The notes under the pieces: model-generated
Databases searched by the model: none
Seen by the model: only the letters and a program-made list of their open reading frames with translations
Told to the model about the DNA's origin: nothing
DNA from: Aquimonas sp046318115
GTDB taxonomy: Bacteria; Pseudomonadota; Gammaproteobacteria; Xanthomonadales; Xanthomonadaceae
DNA length: 64,000 nucleotides
Assembly: GCA_046318115.1 (NCBI GenBank)
Contig: JBKCVA010000148.1
Span: forward strand, 12,456-76,455
Reading direction: 5' to 3'
Made by a program: the position numbers and the translations under genes
In this document: in pieces, positions 28,019-36,799 of the stretch
How the letters are laid out: each line of letters opens with the position of its first letter
Numbering within the stretch: position 1 is the first letter of the stretch

Positions 28019-28792
28019 ATGCCCCTGATCGCCGGCCTCGAGTCGCCCGTCCACGCGCTGGTCACCGGCGCCAGCAGCGGCATCGGCCTCGCTGCCGTCG
28101 CCGCGCTGCTGCAGCGATCCGACGTGGCCCGCGTGGTTGCCGTGGCGCGTCATGCCATCGCGGCCCCCGCGCTGGCCGCGCTGGCGGCCGACCACGCTGA
28201 CCGGATCCTCCGCATCGACGCCGATCTCACGCGGCAGACCGATCGGCAGCGGCTGGCGGAGACGGTGCGCGGAGATACCGGTCCTTTGCATCTGCTGTTC
28301 AACGCCGCCGGCCTGCTGCACGCCGAAGGCCTGCAGCCGGAGAAGTCGCTGGCCCAGCTCAACGAGGACGCCCTGCAGCGCAGCTTCGCCCTCAATGCCT
28401 TTGCGCCGATCCTGCTGGTACAGGCACTGCTCCCGCTGTTCGATGCGAAGCAGCCCGGGGTGATTGCCAGCCTGTCCGCGCGCGTGGGCTCGATCGCCGA
28501 CAACGCGCTGGGCGGCTGGTACAGCTACCGCGCGGCCAAGGCCGCGCAGAACCAGCTGATGCGCACCCTCGCGGTGGAGCTCAAGCGCAGCCACTCGAAG
28601 CTGACCGTGTTGCAGCTGCATCCGGGCACCGTCGACACGCCGCTGTCGGCGCCGTTCAAGGCGCGCGTGCCGGCCGGCAAGCTGTTCAGCGCCGAACAAT
28701 CGGCCAAGCTGCTGCTGCAGGTCATCGAAGCCAGCAGCGCGGCCGACAGCGGGCGCTTTCTCGCCTACGACGGCACCGAGATTCCCTGGTAG
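28019..28792 (+). CDS. short-chain dehydrogenase/reductase, CsgA-like
   Basis: The ATG at 28019 gives 257 residues and directly precedes the Rossmann strand; a GTG at 27995 would add eight. It has the classical SDR motifs TGASSGIG, NAAG, the catalytic serine region (LSARVGS) and Tyr/Lys in SYRAAKAA. The ending TVDTPLSAPF and the C-terminal YDGTEIPW resemble the C-factor/CsgA group of SDRs found across gammaproteobacteria. The substrate is unknown. It is 68 bp downstream of the GGDEF-EAL gene and could be cotranscribed. Confidence 0.85.
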   Translation: MPLIAGLESPVHALVTGASSGIGLAAVAALLQRSDVARVVAVARHAIAAPALAALAADHADRILRIDADLTRQTDRQRLAETVRGDTGPLHLLFNAAGLLHAEGLQPEKSLAQLNEDALQRSFALNAFAPILLVQALLPLFDAKQPGVIASLSARVGSIADNALGGWYSYRAAKAAQNQLMRTLAVELKRSHSKLTVLQLHPGTVDTPLSAPFKARVPAGKLFSAEQSAKLLLQVIEASSAADSGRFLAYDGTEIPW

Positions 28793-28795
28793 AGC

Positions 28796-29140
28796 GCAGT
28801 CTGCGGTCGCCTGCGAGCAGGCGCCCACACAGAGCAGGGATCGCCCATGGTTGTCGCCGCGGGACGCTCTCCGAATCCCGAATCCCGAATCCCGGCTGTA
28901 GGTAGGAGCGAGCTTGCTCGCGACCCGCAGGGTGGGGGCAGCGCGCAGGCTGCGGTCGCCTGCGAGCAGGCTCCTACAACAAGCAGGGATCGCCCATGGT
29001 TGTCGCCGTGGGACGCTCTCCGAATCCCGAATCCCGAATCCCGAATCCCGAATCCCGAATCCCGGCTGTAGTTGGGAGCGAGCTTGCTCGCGACCTGCAG
29101 GGTGGGCGCAGCGCGCAGGCTGGGGTCGCCTGCAGACCGG
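28796..29140. repeat. tandemly duplicated repeat block with heptamer tracts and GAGCGAGCTTGCTCGC palindromes
   Basis: A composite unit is repeated about 2.3 times. The marker TGCGGTCGCC begins at 28802 and 28951, with a variant at 29121. The spacing is 149 bp, then 170 bp, and the 21-bp difference equals three extra CCCGAAT heptamers in the second unit. Each unit also carries TAGGAGCGAGCTTGCTCGCGAC or a close variant, a palindrome common in Pseudomonas and Xanthomonadales genomes. The 478-bp gap (28793-29270) holds no supportable gene. Confidence 0.85.
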
Positions 29141-29270
29141 TTCCTGCAAGCGCGCTCGTCGACGGATTCAGCCGTCTTCCGCAGCACTCGCACCGGATCG
29201 CGGAGGCTGAGGCGCTCTCCGCTCCCAAAGTTGCTTTGCGATTCATGCGCCGCTTGGCAGGCTTGCACGC

Positions 29271-30509
29271 ATGCCTACCTCTGCCACACGCCGCGCGCGC
29301 GCCGCGGCCCTTCTGCTTGCCCTCAGCTCCGGCCTCGCCAACGCGACCGAACTGCCTGCGGCCCCGCCGGCCGTCGACACCCGGACCTGCCTGCCCGAGC
29401 TGCGCACCCGCGCTGCCGATTCAGGACTCTCTGCGGCGCGCTTCGATGCGCTGATGGCTGAGATCGAACCTGACGCCAGCGTGCTGCCCCTGCTCGACGC
29501 CCAGCCTGAGTTCGTCACCCCGATCTGGGACTACCTGGCCGCCCTCGTCGACGCGCAGCGCGTCGAAGATGGGCGCCGCCTGCTGCAGGCGCACGCGGCC
29601 CTGCTGGACCGCATCGAGGCCGAGTACGGCGTCGACCGCGCCTACGTGCTGGCGGTCTGGGGTGTGGAGAGCGACTACGGCCAGGCCACCGGCAGCCGTG
29701 AGCTGCGCAGCGCGCTGCTGGCATTGTCCTGCGCCGGACGGCGCCAGCCCTTCTTCCGCAGCGAGCTGATCCATCTGCTCAAGCTGATCGATGCCGGCGA
29801 TCTCGCGCCCAGCGCCGAGCGTCCGCTGCTGGGCTCCTGGGCGGGCGCCTTCGGGCAGACCCAGTTCATGCCGTCGACCTATACGCGCCTCGCCGTCGAT
29901 TTCGACGGCGACGGCCGCCGCGATCTGGTCGACAGCGTCGACGATGCCCTGGCCTCGACCGCGAACTATCTGAAGCGCGCCGGCTGGCGCAGCCGCCAGG
30001 CCTGGGGCATCGAGGTACAGCTGCCCGAGGGCTTCAAGCCCGCGGGCGGCCGCAAGGCCACGGCCCCAATCGCGACCTGGCAGACGCGCGGCCTGCGTCG
30101 CGTCGACGGCAGCGCACTGGTCGATGCGGGTACGCCCGCCGAGCGCAGCGCCGGCCTGCTGCTGCCGGCCGGCGTCGAGGGCCCGGCCTTTCTGGTCTTC
30201 CGCAACTTCGAGGCGCTGCACAGCTACAACGCCGCCGAGAGCTATGCGCTGGCGATCGCGCATCTGGCCGACCGCATCCGCGGCGGCGAAGGGTTTGCCC
30301 GTGCGTGGCCGACCGACGATGCGGGACTCTCACGCGCCGAACGCCGCGAGCTGCAAACCCTGTTGATCGCCCGCGGCCACGACATCGGCGAGGTCGACGG
30401 CCGCCTCGGCACGCGCTCGCGCGACGCGATCAAGGCGGAGCAGGAGCGGCTGGGCTGGGAGGTGGACGGTCGCGCCGGGCAGAAGCTGCTGCAGGCCCTG
30501 CGCCCATAG
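29271..30509 (+). CDS. lytic murein transglycosylase, MltB/SltB family, with PG-binding domain
   Basis: This 412-residue exported protein has a signal peptide (ARAAALLLALSSGLANA), then an SLT_2-type transglycosylase domain with catalytic Glu133 in AVWGVESDYG and the family motifs FGQTQFMPSTY and DFDGDGRRDL. The C-terminal 60 residues form a peptidoglycan-binding domain (LLIARGHDIGEVDGRLGTRSRDAI). It cleaves the glycan strand to 1,6-anhydro-muropeptides in the periplasm. No lipobox is visible, so it is probably soluble like SltB. The gene stands alone. Its TAG stop is part of a REP-like element. Confidence 0.92.
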   Translation: MPTSATRRARAAALLLALSSGLANATELPAAPPAVDTRTCLPELRTRAADSGLSAARFDALMAEIEPDASVLPLLDAQPEFVTPIWDYLAALVDAQRVEDGRRLLQAHAALLDRIEAEYGVDRAYVLAVWGVESDYGQATGSRELRSALLALSCAGRRQPFFRSELIHLLKLIDAGDLAPSAERPLLGSWAGAFGQTQFMPSTYTRLAVDFDGDGRRDLVDSVDDALASTANYLKRAGWRSRQAWGIEVQLPEGFKPAGGRKATAPIATWQTRGLRRVDGSALVDAGTPAERSAGLLLPAGVEGPAFLVFRNFEALHSYNAAESYALAIAHLADRIRGGEGFARAWPTDDAGLSRAERRELQTLLIARGHDIGEVDGRLGTRSRDAIKAEQERLGWEVDGRAGQKLLQALRP

Positions 30510-30794
30510 GGTGGGCCCCGGCCCAGCGTGGGCTCGGCGTCCGCACCGGTCATCGCTGCCGGTGACCGAATGCCGCTCGACCGTCGAGTGAGCGCTTCGC
30601 CGCCACGTTCATGGGGTCGGTCTTGACCCAACGGCTTCGCGGTCTGCGGCCTTGCCTGATCTCCGAGCGCATCGAGCGCTGCGCCCGGGCGTGCGCATGA
30701 CGCCGGCGGGTGCGCGGGTTCGGTGGCGCATGAGGCCAGTCGCGCATGAGGTCGGTGTGCATGAGATCGGTGGGTCAAGACCCACCCTATGGGG
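30503..30794. repeat. REP-like pair in opposite orientation (REPIN-like) with an internal copy
   Basis: A forward copy (30503-30526, CCCATAGGGTGGG) contains the stop codon of the transglycosylase gene. A degenerate forward copy lies at 30610-30633, and an intact reverse copy (GGTGGGTCAAGACCCACC) at 30768-30794. The 314-bp gap to the next gene contains no other recognisable feature. Confidence 0.7.
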
Positions 30795-30823
30795 CTCTGA
30801 AGACCCGAGCCGCCGCGCAGCCC

Positions 30824-31252
30824 TCAGCGCCGCGCGCCGATCCTTGCGAACAGGGCGCCGCCGAGCACGCCGGCGAGGGTGAACAGGGAGATGCCCACTG
30901 CCCCGCGCGCGCCGGCGATTACGCTCATGCCGAGCAGGGCTTCCATCGTCAGCAGCGCGGTGAGGATCGCCGCACCGCCGGCCAGCGCGTGCAGCCAGGG
31001 GCCCAGGCGTTTCGCGTAGCGGCGGATCAAGCCCGCCACAAGGAACGCAATCAAGAACCCGCCCGCCACGATCGCCGCATAGGTCGGCGCGAAGCCGATG
31101 AGGTCGTGGCCAATCGCTGACAGGCGCAGACCCAAGGGAATCTCCACGCCCATCGCGGCGAGCCCCGCATGCACGCGCAGGGTCTGGATGAGGCTGGAGA
31201 GCGCCGCGGTGGCGAGAACGGCCAGCACAAAGCCGGCGAGACGGCGCTTCAT
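30824..31252 (-). CDS. small four-helix membrane protein, unknown function
   Basis: The product is 142 residues with four hydrophobic segments, near residues 5-25, 55-75, 85-108 and 110-135. There is a short basic loop after the second (RRYAKRL). No enzymatic or transport motif is visible. It begins 30 bp downstream of the spermidine synthase stop on the same strand, so it is probably cotranscribed with it. The association may be incidental. Confidence 0.65.
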   Translation of the reverse strand: MKRRLAGFVLAVLATAALSSLIQTLRVHAGLAAMGVEIPLGLRLSAIGHDLIGFAPTYAAIVAGGFLIAFLVAGLIRRYAKRLGPWLHALAGGAAILTALLTMEALLGMSVIAGARGAVGISLFTLAGVLGGALFARIGARR

Positions 31253-31282
31253 GAAAGCACCGCCAACGCGTCCGCCTGCGGA

Positions 31283-32137
31283 TTACTCGCCCAGCGCCTC
31301 ACGCATGAACTCCGGCAGCACCAGCGCGGCGCGATGGATATCGACGTTGTAGTAGCGGGTCTTGAAGGTCTTGCTCTGCGCGCCGCGCTCGCGGAAGCCG
31401 GCGATCTCGCCGCCCTTGCGCGCCATCGTGCAGCTCCACCAGCCGGTCGGGTAGCAGGGCTGCGGGAAGGGCAGGGTCTTCACGTCAGCGAAGCCGGCGG
31501 CCATCAGGTGATGGCGCATGGCCTTGATCAGGCCGATGTGGCCGAGCGGGGACTCCGACTGCTGCACCAGCATGCCGCCCGGGCGCAGAGCCTTGAGGCA
31601 GGACACGTAGAAGGCCTCGTTGAACAGGCCTTCCGCCGGGCCGACCGGGTCGGTCGAGTCGACGATCACGATGTCCACGCTCTCGGGCGCGGCTTCCTTC
31701 ATGTACTTGATGCCGTCGTCCCACATCAGGTGGGCGCGCGGGTCGGCGTTGGAATCGCACAGCTCGGGAAAGTACTTCTCCGCCATGCGCGTCACCTGCT
31801 CGTCGATATCGCACTGCACGGCCGACTCGACTTCCTTGTGCTTCAGCACTTCGCGCAGGGTGCCGCAGTCGCCGCCGCCGATGATCACCACGCGCTTCGG
31901 GTTGCTGTGGGTGAACAGCACGGGGTGCGACATCATCTCGTGGTAGAGGAAGTTGTCGCGGGTGGTGAGCATCACCGCGCCGTCGATCAGCATCAGATTG
32001 CCCCAGTCGGTGGTCTCGAAGATCTCGATCTTCTGGAACGGCGACTGCACCTCGTCGAGCTTCTTGGTCACCCGGAACCCGATGGAGGAACCCAGCGGTT
32101 CGAAATTTTCGTAGTACCAGGTGCTGTCGCTGCTCAT
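31283..32137 (-). CDS. speE: spermidine synthase
   Basis: A 284-residue polyamine aminopropyltransferase. It has the N-terminal beta-hairpin substrate segment (YYENFEPLG, FQKIEIFET) and the dcSAM-binding loop VIIGGGDCGTLREVLKH. The catalytic aspartate lies in VDSTDPVGPAEGLF. The C-terminal PTGWWSCTMARKG is typical of the bacterial enzyme. It transfers an aminopropyl group from decarboxylated SAM to putrescine in the cytosol. The gene is divergent from arginine decarboxylase, so two polyamine steps share a 156-bp control region. Confidence 0.95.
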   Translation of the reverse strand: MSSDSTWYYENFEPLGSSIGFRVTKKLDEVQSPFQKIEIFETTDWGNLMLIDGAVMLTTRDNFLYHEMMSHPVLFTHSNPKRVVIIGGGDCGTLREVLKHKEVESAVQCDIDEQVTRMAEKYFPELCDSNADPRAHLMWDDGIKYMKEAAPESVDIVIVDSTDPVGPAEGLFNEAFYVSCLKALRPGGMLVQQSESPLGHIGLIKAMRHHLMAAGFADVKTLPFPQPCYPTGWWSCTMARKGGEIAGFRERGAQSKTFKTRYYNVDIHRAALVLPEFMREALGE

Positions 32138-32293
32138 GGGCGGGTCCGGGGCATGTTCTTGTTTGGGGGCGGCCGATTGTACCGGAGGGGCGTGACGGCA
32201 GCGCCCGCCCCCGGCAGACCCTCTGCACGCCCTGTCATCCCCCGGGGTTTAAACTGTGCGGCCTTTCCTACCTGCCGCTGGAGCCCGCCGCCC

Positions 32294-34183
32294 ATGAGCG
32301 AGTGGTCGATCGACCGCGCCCGTCGCACCTACGCCGTCCCGCACTGGGGCGAGGGCTACTTCGACATCGATGCCGAGGGCGGCATCGAGGTGCTGCCGCG
32401 TGGCGGCGAGGGCCCTCGGATTTCCCTGCCGGCCGTGGTCGACGAGGCGCTCGCCACCGGCATGAAGCTGCCGCTGCTGCTGCGTTTCTCCGACGTGCTC
32501 GGCCATCGCCTCGGCCGCCTGCAGGCGGCGTTTGCGCACGCCATGCGCGAGCTGGACTACACGGGCGGCTACACCGCGATCTATCCGATCAAGGTCAACC
32601 AGCACTACGGCGTGGCCGGCGAGCTGGCCGCCCACGGCGGCGAGGGCTTTGGCCTCGAAGCCGGCTCCAAGCCCGAGCTGATGGCCGTGCTTGCCCTGTC
32701 CAGGCCCGGTGGCGTGGTGGTCTGCAACGGCTACAAGGATCGCGAGTACATCCGCCTCGCCCTGATCGGTCGGCGGCTCGGCCTCAAGACCTACATCGTG
32801 GTCGAGAAGGCCAGCGAGCTTGAGCACATCATCGAGGAGTCGAAGGCGCTGGGCGTGCGCCCGGGCCTGGGCGTGCGCATGCGTCTCGCCAGCCTCGGCG
32901 CCGGCAAGTGGCAGAACAGCGGCGGCGACAAGGCCAAGTTCGGGCTGTCGCCGCGCCAGCTGCTCGACCTCGTCGAGCGCCTGCGCGGCGCTGACATGCT
33001 CGACTGCCTGGAGCTGCTGCACTTCCACATGGGCAGCCAGATCTCCAACGTGCGCGACTTCGCCGCCGGCATGCGCGAGGCCACCCGCTACTTCGTCGAG
33101 GTCAGCAAGCTCGGCGCGCCGATCCGCTACATGGACGTCGGTGGCGGCCTTGGCGTGGACTACGAAGGCACGCGTTCGCGCGGCAGCTGCTCGATCAACT
33201 ACGGCCTGGAGCAGTACGCCAGCACCATCGTGCAGCCGCTGGCCGAGGCCTGCGAAGAGCACGGCCTGACGCCGCCCAAAGTGATGACCGAGTCGGGCCG
33301 CGCGCTCACCGCACATCACGCGCTGCTGGTCGCGAACGTGTCCGAGGTCGAGCCCGCGCCGGAAGGCGCGGTGCCGGCCGCGGCCAGCGATGAGCCGGCG
33401 GTGATCCGCCACCTGCGCGAGACCCACGCCGCCCTGGACGAGCGCCCCGCGCTCGAGCTCTACCACGAGGCCCAGCACTACCAGGCCGAAGGCCAGGCCC
33501 TGTACGCCCTGGGCCAGCTGGAGCTGGCCGAGCGCGCGGCCATCGACGATCTGTTCTACGCCATCGCCCAGGGCGTGCGTGCCCGCCTGGACTACGCCGA
33601 GAAGGGCCACCGTGCGGTGCTGGACGAACTCAACGAGCGTCTGGTCGACAAGTACTTCGTCAACTTCTCGGTGTTCGAGTCGATCCCCGACGTGTGGGCG
33701 ATCGACCAGATCTTCCCGATCGCGCCGATTCACCGGCTGAACGAAGCGCCGACCCGCCGCGGCATCATCGCGGATCTGACCTGCGACTCCGACGGCCAGG
33801 TCGAGACCTATGTCGACAGCGGTGACCTCGACAGCAGCCTGCCACTGCACGTGCCGCGCGCCGGCGAGAGCTATCGCCTCGGCATCTTCATGGTCGGCGC
33901 CTACCAGGACACGCTGGGCGATATCCACAACCTGTTCGGCGACACCGACGCGGTGAACGTGCGCCTGACCGGCAACGGCTACACGCTGGAGCGCAGCCGC
34001 CGCGGTGATACCGCTGATGTGATGCTCGACTACGTGGGCTACAGCCTGTCCGACCTGCGCCGCCGCTACGGCGCCATGGTCGCCGGCGCCGATCTGCCGG
34101 CCGAAGAGGCGCTGCGCCTGTCGGCCGCGCTCGAAGCCGGCCTCACCGGCTACACCTACCTCGCGGACGAAGCCAATGGCTGA
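32294..34183 (+). CDS. speA: biosynthetic arginine decarboxylase
   Basis: This 629-residue PLP fold-type III enzyme of the SpeA family converts arginine to agmatine, the first step of putrescine synthesis. The PLP lysine is Lys100 in YPIKVNQH. Other family segments are the glycine-rich phosphate loop MDVGGGLGVDYEGT, NYGLEQYA, SVFESIPDVWAIDQ and LTCDSDG with the active-site cysteine. Length and motifs fit the biosynthetic rather than the acid-induced form. The ATG at 32294 begins MSEWSIDRARRTYAVPHWGEG, the typical SpeA N-terminus. Its end overlaps the next gene by eight bases. Confidence 0.96.
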   Translation: MSEWSIDRARRTYAVPHWGEGYFDIDAEGGIEVLPRGGEGPRISLPAVVDEALATGMKLPLLLRFSDVLGHRLGRLQAAFAHAMRELDYTGGYTAIYPIKVNQHYGVAGELAAHGGEGFGLEAGSKPELMAVLALSRPGGVVVCNGYKDREYIRLALIGRRLGLKTYIVVEKASELEHIIEESKALGVRPGLGVRMRLASLGAGKWQNSGGDKAKFGLSPRQLLDLVERLRGADMLDCLELLHFHMGSQISNVRDFAAGMREATRYFVEVSKLGAPIRYMDVGGGLGVDYEGTRSRGSCSINYGLEQYASTIVQPLAEACEEHGLTPPKVMTESGRALTAHHALLVANVSEVEPAPEGAVPAAASDEPAVIRHLRETHAALDERPALELYHEAQHYQAEGQALYALGQLELAERAAIDDLFYAIAQGVRARLDYAEKGHRAVLDELNERLVDKYFVNFSVFESIPDVWAIDQIFPIAPIHRLNEAPTRRGIIADLTCDSDGQVETYVDSGDLDSSLPLHVPRAGESYRLGIFMVGAYQDTLGDIHNLFGDTDAVNVRLTGNGYTLERSRRGDTADVMLDYVGYSLSDLRRRYGAMVAGADLPAEEALRLSAALEAGLTGYTYLADEANG

Positions 34184-35048
34184 GCACGGAGCGCTGCGCT
34201 GCGGCTTCATCGGCCTGGGTGCGATGGGCGCGCCCATGGCCGGGCACCTCCACGCGCGCGGCCTGCTGACCGCGGTCGGCAATCGCACGCAGGCGAAGGC
34301 GGATGCGCTGGCCGCCCAGCTCGGCGTGCGCACGGCGTCTTCGGCGGCTGATTTCGCGGACTGCGATGTGGTGCTGCTCTGCGTCTCCGCAGATGCCGAC
34401 GTGCTGCAGAACGTTCAGTCCCTGCGCGAGGTGCTGAAGCCCGGCGCGCGCGTGGTCGACCACTCCACCGTCAGCGCCGACACCGCGCGCGAGGCCGCGC
34501 GCCTGCTCGCCGAGCGCGGCATCGGCTTCGTCGACGCACCGGTCAGCGGCGGCGCCGAGGGCGCGCGCAACGGCAAGCTCTCGATCATGGTCGGCGGACA
34601 TGCCGACGATCTTGAAGCCCTGCGCCCGGCGCTCGAGGCCTACGCCCTGCGCATCACCCACATGGGCGCGACCGGCGCGGGTCAATGCACCAAGGCGGTC
34701 AATCAGGTGCTGGTGGCCGGCATCAACGAGGCCGTCTGCGAAGGCCTGGCGCTCGGCGAAAAGCTCGGCCTCGCCCCCGACAAGCTGCTGCCCACGCTCG
34801 GCGCCGGCGCCGCCGGTAACTGGTTCCTCGACAAGCGCGGCGCCAGCATGCTGCGCTCCGAGTACGTGCCCGGCTTCAAGTGCGCCCACCTGCTCAAGGA
34901 TCTGCGCATCGTGCTCGGCATGGCGCAGAACGCTGGCGTCAACACCGCGGTCATCGAACAGGCCCTGGCCGACTACGCCAAGCTGGTCGAACGCGGCCTG
35001 GGCGATGCCGATACCTCGGCGCTGATCGAGCTGAAGCGGCAGGGCTGA
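34176..35048 (+). CDS. 3-hydroxyisobutyrate dehydrogenase-family NAD(P)-dependent oxidoreductase
   Basis: This 290-residue beta-hydroxyacid dehydrogenase has the N-terminal dinucleotide fold GFIGLGAMGAPMAGHL, the substrate loop DAPVSGGAEGA and the catalytic Lys173 in GAGQCTKAVNQ. Members reduce or oxidise 3-hydroxyisobutyrate, tartronate semialdehyde or similar short acids; the sequence does not fix which. It overlaps the last eight bases of speA, so it is translationally coupled to it. No pathway link between arginine decarboxylation and this family is established. Confidence 0.88.
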   Translation: MAEHGALRCGFIGLGAMGAPMAGHLHARGLLTAVGNRTQAKADALAAQLGVRTASSAADFADCDVVLLCVSADADVLQNVQSLREVLKPGARVVDHSTVSADTAREAARLLAERGIGFVDAPVSGGAEGARNGKLSIMVGGHADDLEALRPALEAYALRITHMGATGAGQCTKAVNQVLVAGINEAVCEGLALGEKLGLAPDKLLPTLGAGAAGNWFLDKRGASMLRSEYVPGFKCAHLLKDLRIVLGMAQNAGVNTAVIEQALADYAKLVERGLGDADTSALIELKRQG

Positions 35049-35084
35049 TTCACCCGCGCCGACCGATATCGTTGCGTTAGCTTG

Positions 35085-35171
35085 GGCCAAGCGCAGCGCG
35101 GCCCAGCGACGCGGCATGGAATTCCGCGGTGCGCCTTGAGCGAGCGATGTCGGGCCGCGCTGCGCTTGGCC
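35085..35171. repeat. 20-bp perfect inverted repeat forming a large hairpin
   Basis: Bases 35085-35104 are the exact reverse complement of 35152-35171, separated by 47 bp. The spacer itself holds a small inverted repeat around GGAATTCC. It lies between the dehydrogenase stop and the AraC-type regulator start and has no T-tract, so it is not a classical terminator. It could be a decayed mobile element or an RNA-processing structure. Confidence 0.8.
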
Positions 35172-35298
35172 GAAGTCAGGCTCGGAGGATCTCCCCCGGC
35201 GCGGCGCCTGCTGACGTGGTTCCAGCGTGTCTGCCGGCTGGTATCCATCGCGCCCGCTGCGCAGACTGTGCCCCGGCCGACGTTCAGGTTCCCACTCG

Positions 35299-36324
35299 AT
35301 GACAGACCTCCTGCCGCTGCTGGTCGGCTTTTCTCTTGGCGCAGCGGTGCTGCTGATGCTGGCGCTGGCGACGGCATATCGCGGCCTCGACCTGCCGCCG
35401 CAGTCGCGCGCAGCGGGCTGGGTCATGCTGCTCGGGCTCGCCCATACGCAGTGGTCGCATCTCGGCATGGTCGAGTCGGCGGCCGCGATGCCGCTGACGC
35501 GCAGCTATGTGGTGGTGCTGTTCCTGCAGTCGCTGGGCTTCTACTGGCTGCTGCTCGGCCTGCTGCGGCGGCACGAGGACTGGCGGCGCTGGGAGTGGAG
35601 CCTGCCGCTGCTGGTGCTGGCGGCGGGCGCAGGGGTGCCGCTGATCTGGGCGATTCCGCTGGCGCTCGGCATGGGCACCTTGTTCGCCCTGCATCTGGCC
35701 CTGTTGGTGTATCGACTGCGCGCGCTGCGGCGCTGGTTCCGGCTGGAGCTGCCGGTGGTGCTGGTGTTCGCTGTGATGGGCATGACGATTGGAATCGCTG
35801 GGGTGTGGGCGCCTTTCGGTCTGGGCTGGGCCGCCTATGCGCTGACCTATGCGTGGATGATCGCGATCGGCTTTTTCGGCGTGCTCTGGCTGCTGCTGGC
35901 GGTGCCAGACATCGCCAACAAGACCCAGGAGGCGGTGGCGCAGAGCTATGCCCAGAGCACCCTTGGGCGAGTCGACGTGCAGGCCAAGCTGGCCGAGTTG
36001 ACGCGACTGTTCGAGGTCGAGCGCATCCATCGCGACGAGGGCCTGAGCCTGGCCCGCGTCGCCGAACTGATGGCGCTGTCCACCCACCAGCTGTCCGAGC
36101 TGGTCAATGCGCATCTGGGCATCGGGTTCTCGAAGCTGGTCCGCCAGCACCGGGTGCGCGATGCGCAGCGGATGCTGGTCGAAGAGCCACGCGCCTCGGT
36201 GCTGTCGGTCGGCCTGGCAGTGGGCTTCGCCTCGCAGTCGACCTTCTATGTCGCCTTCAAGGACGAGCTCGGCGTGGTGCCGGGCCAGTACCGCAAGCAG
36301 GCGCTGGGGTCGAGCGCCGAATAG
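35299..36324 (+). CDS. membrane-bound AraC-family transcriptional regulator (7TM-HTH)
   Basis: The protein has 341 residues from the ATG at 35299. The N-terminal 210 residues contain about seven hydrophobic helices (MTDLLPLLVGFSLGAAVLLM onwards). The C-terminal 100 residues form an AraC/XylS double helix-turn-helix (LSLARVAELMALSTHQLSEL, SVLSVGLAVGFASQSTFYVAFKDELG). This layout matches the family in which a 7TM sensor is fused to an HTH_18 domain, so DNA binding must occur at the membrane. Target and signal are unknown. Its TAG stop again lies at the start of a REP-like sequence. Confidence 0.85.
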   Translation: MTDLLPLLVGFSLGAAVLLMLALATAYRGLDLPPQSRAAGWVMLLGLAHTQWSHLGMVESAAAMPLTRSYVVVLFLQSLGFYWLLLGLLRRHEDWRRWEWSLPLLVLAAGAGVPLIWAIPLALGMGTLFALHLALLVYRLRALRRWFRLELPVVLVFAVMGMTIGIAGVWAPFGLGWAAYALTYAWMIAIGFFGVLWLLLAVPDIANKTQEAVAQSYAQSTLGRVDVQAKLAELTRLFEVERIHRDEGLSLARVAELMALSTHQLSELVNAHLGIGFSKLVRQHRVRDAQRMLVEEPRASVLSVGLAVGFASQSTFYVAFKDELGVVPGQYRKQALGSSAE

Positions 36325-36606
36325 GGTGGCTCCTGCCCTCCTGCCCTCCTGCCCTCCTGCCCTAGCCGACCGCCGCCACACACCTTCCCGTAACCATAGG
36401 GTGGGTCTTGACCCACCGGCTCTCGCCGACCGCCACGCGCCATCCGGTAACGCCATGGGGTGGTTCTTGACCCACCGGACCTTGCCCCCGCCGCAAGCTC
36501 TTCGCCCGGCGGTTGGATCGTGCGGGCGGCGGCCCACGCCGCAGTTCGAAGCTTGTGTGACCGAGGCGGGCGTCTAGCTCCGGTGGGTCAAGACCCACCC
36601 TATGGG
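36322..36606. repeat. REP-like cluster with octamer array
   Basis: A partial REP (TAGGGTGG) at the AraC-gene stop is followed by four exact tandem copies of TCCTGCCC (36331-36362). Two forward REP copies follow (36394-36420 and 36453-36479), then one reverse copy (36581-36606). The remaining sequence up to 36799 shows no supportable gene. Confidence 0.8.
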
Positions 36607-36799
36607 TTCGCGATGATCTTTCTGGAAGTCTGCAAGTCTTTGATCTGATTGGACCGTTGGCGCGTCTTGCTCCGATTCGATCGCGCCGGAAGCCGGAAGG
36701 CGCTGGGCTGTCGATGCTGGCAGCCTTGTTCGCTACCGGACCCTCCCGATGCCGCGTTTTCGCTCTCCGCCAGACCTGGGGCACGCCCAAACGGATTCC

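Noticed and set aside
29022..29068. Regular short repeats resembling a CRISPR array
   Set aside because: The unit is only seven bases, with no unique spacers and no cas genes; it is a simple heptamer tract.
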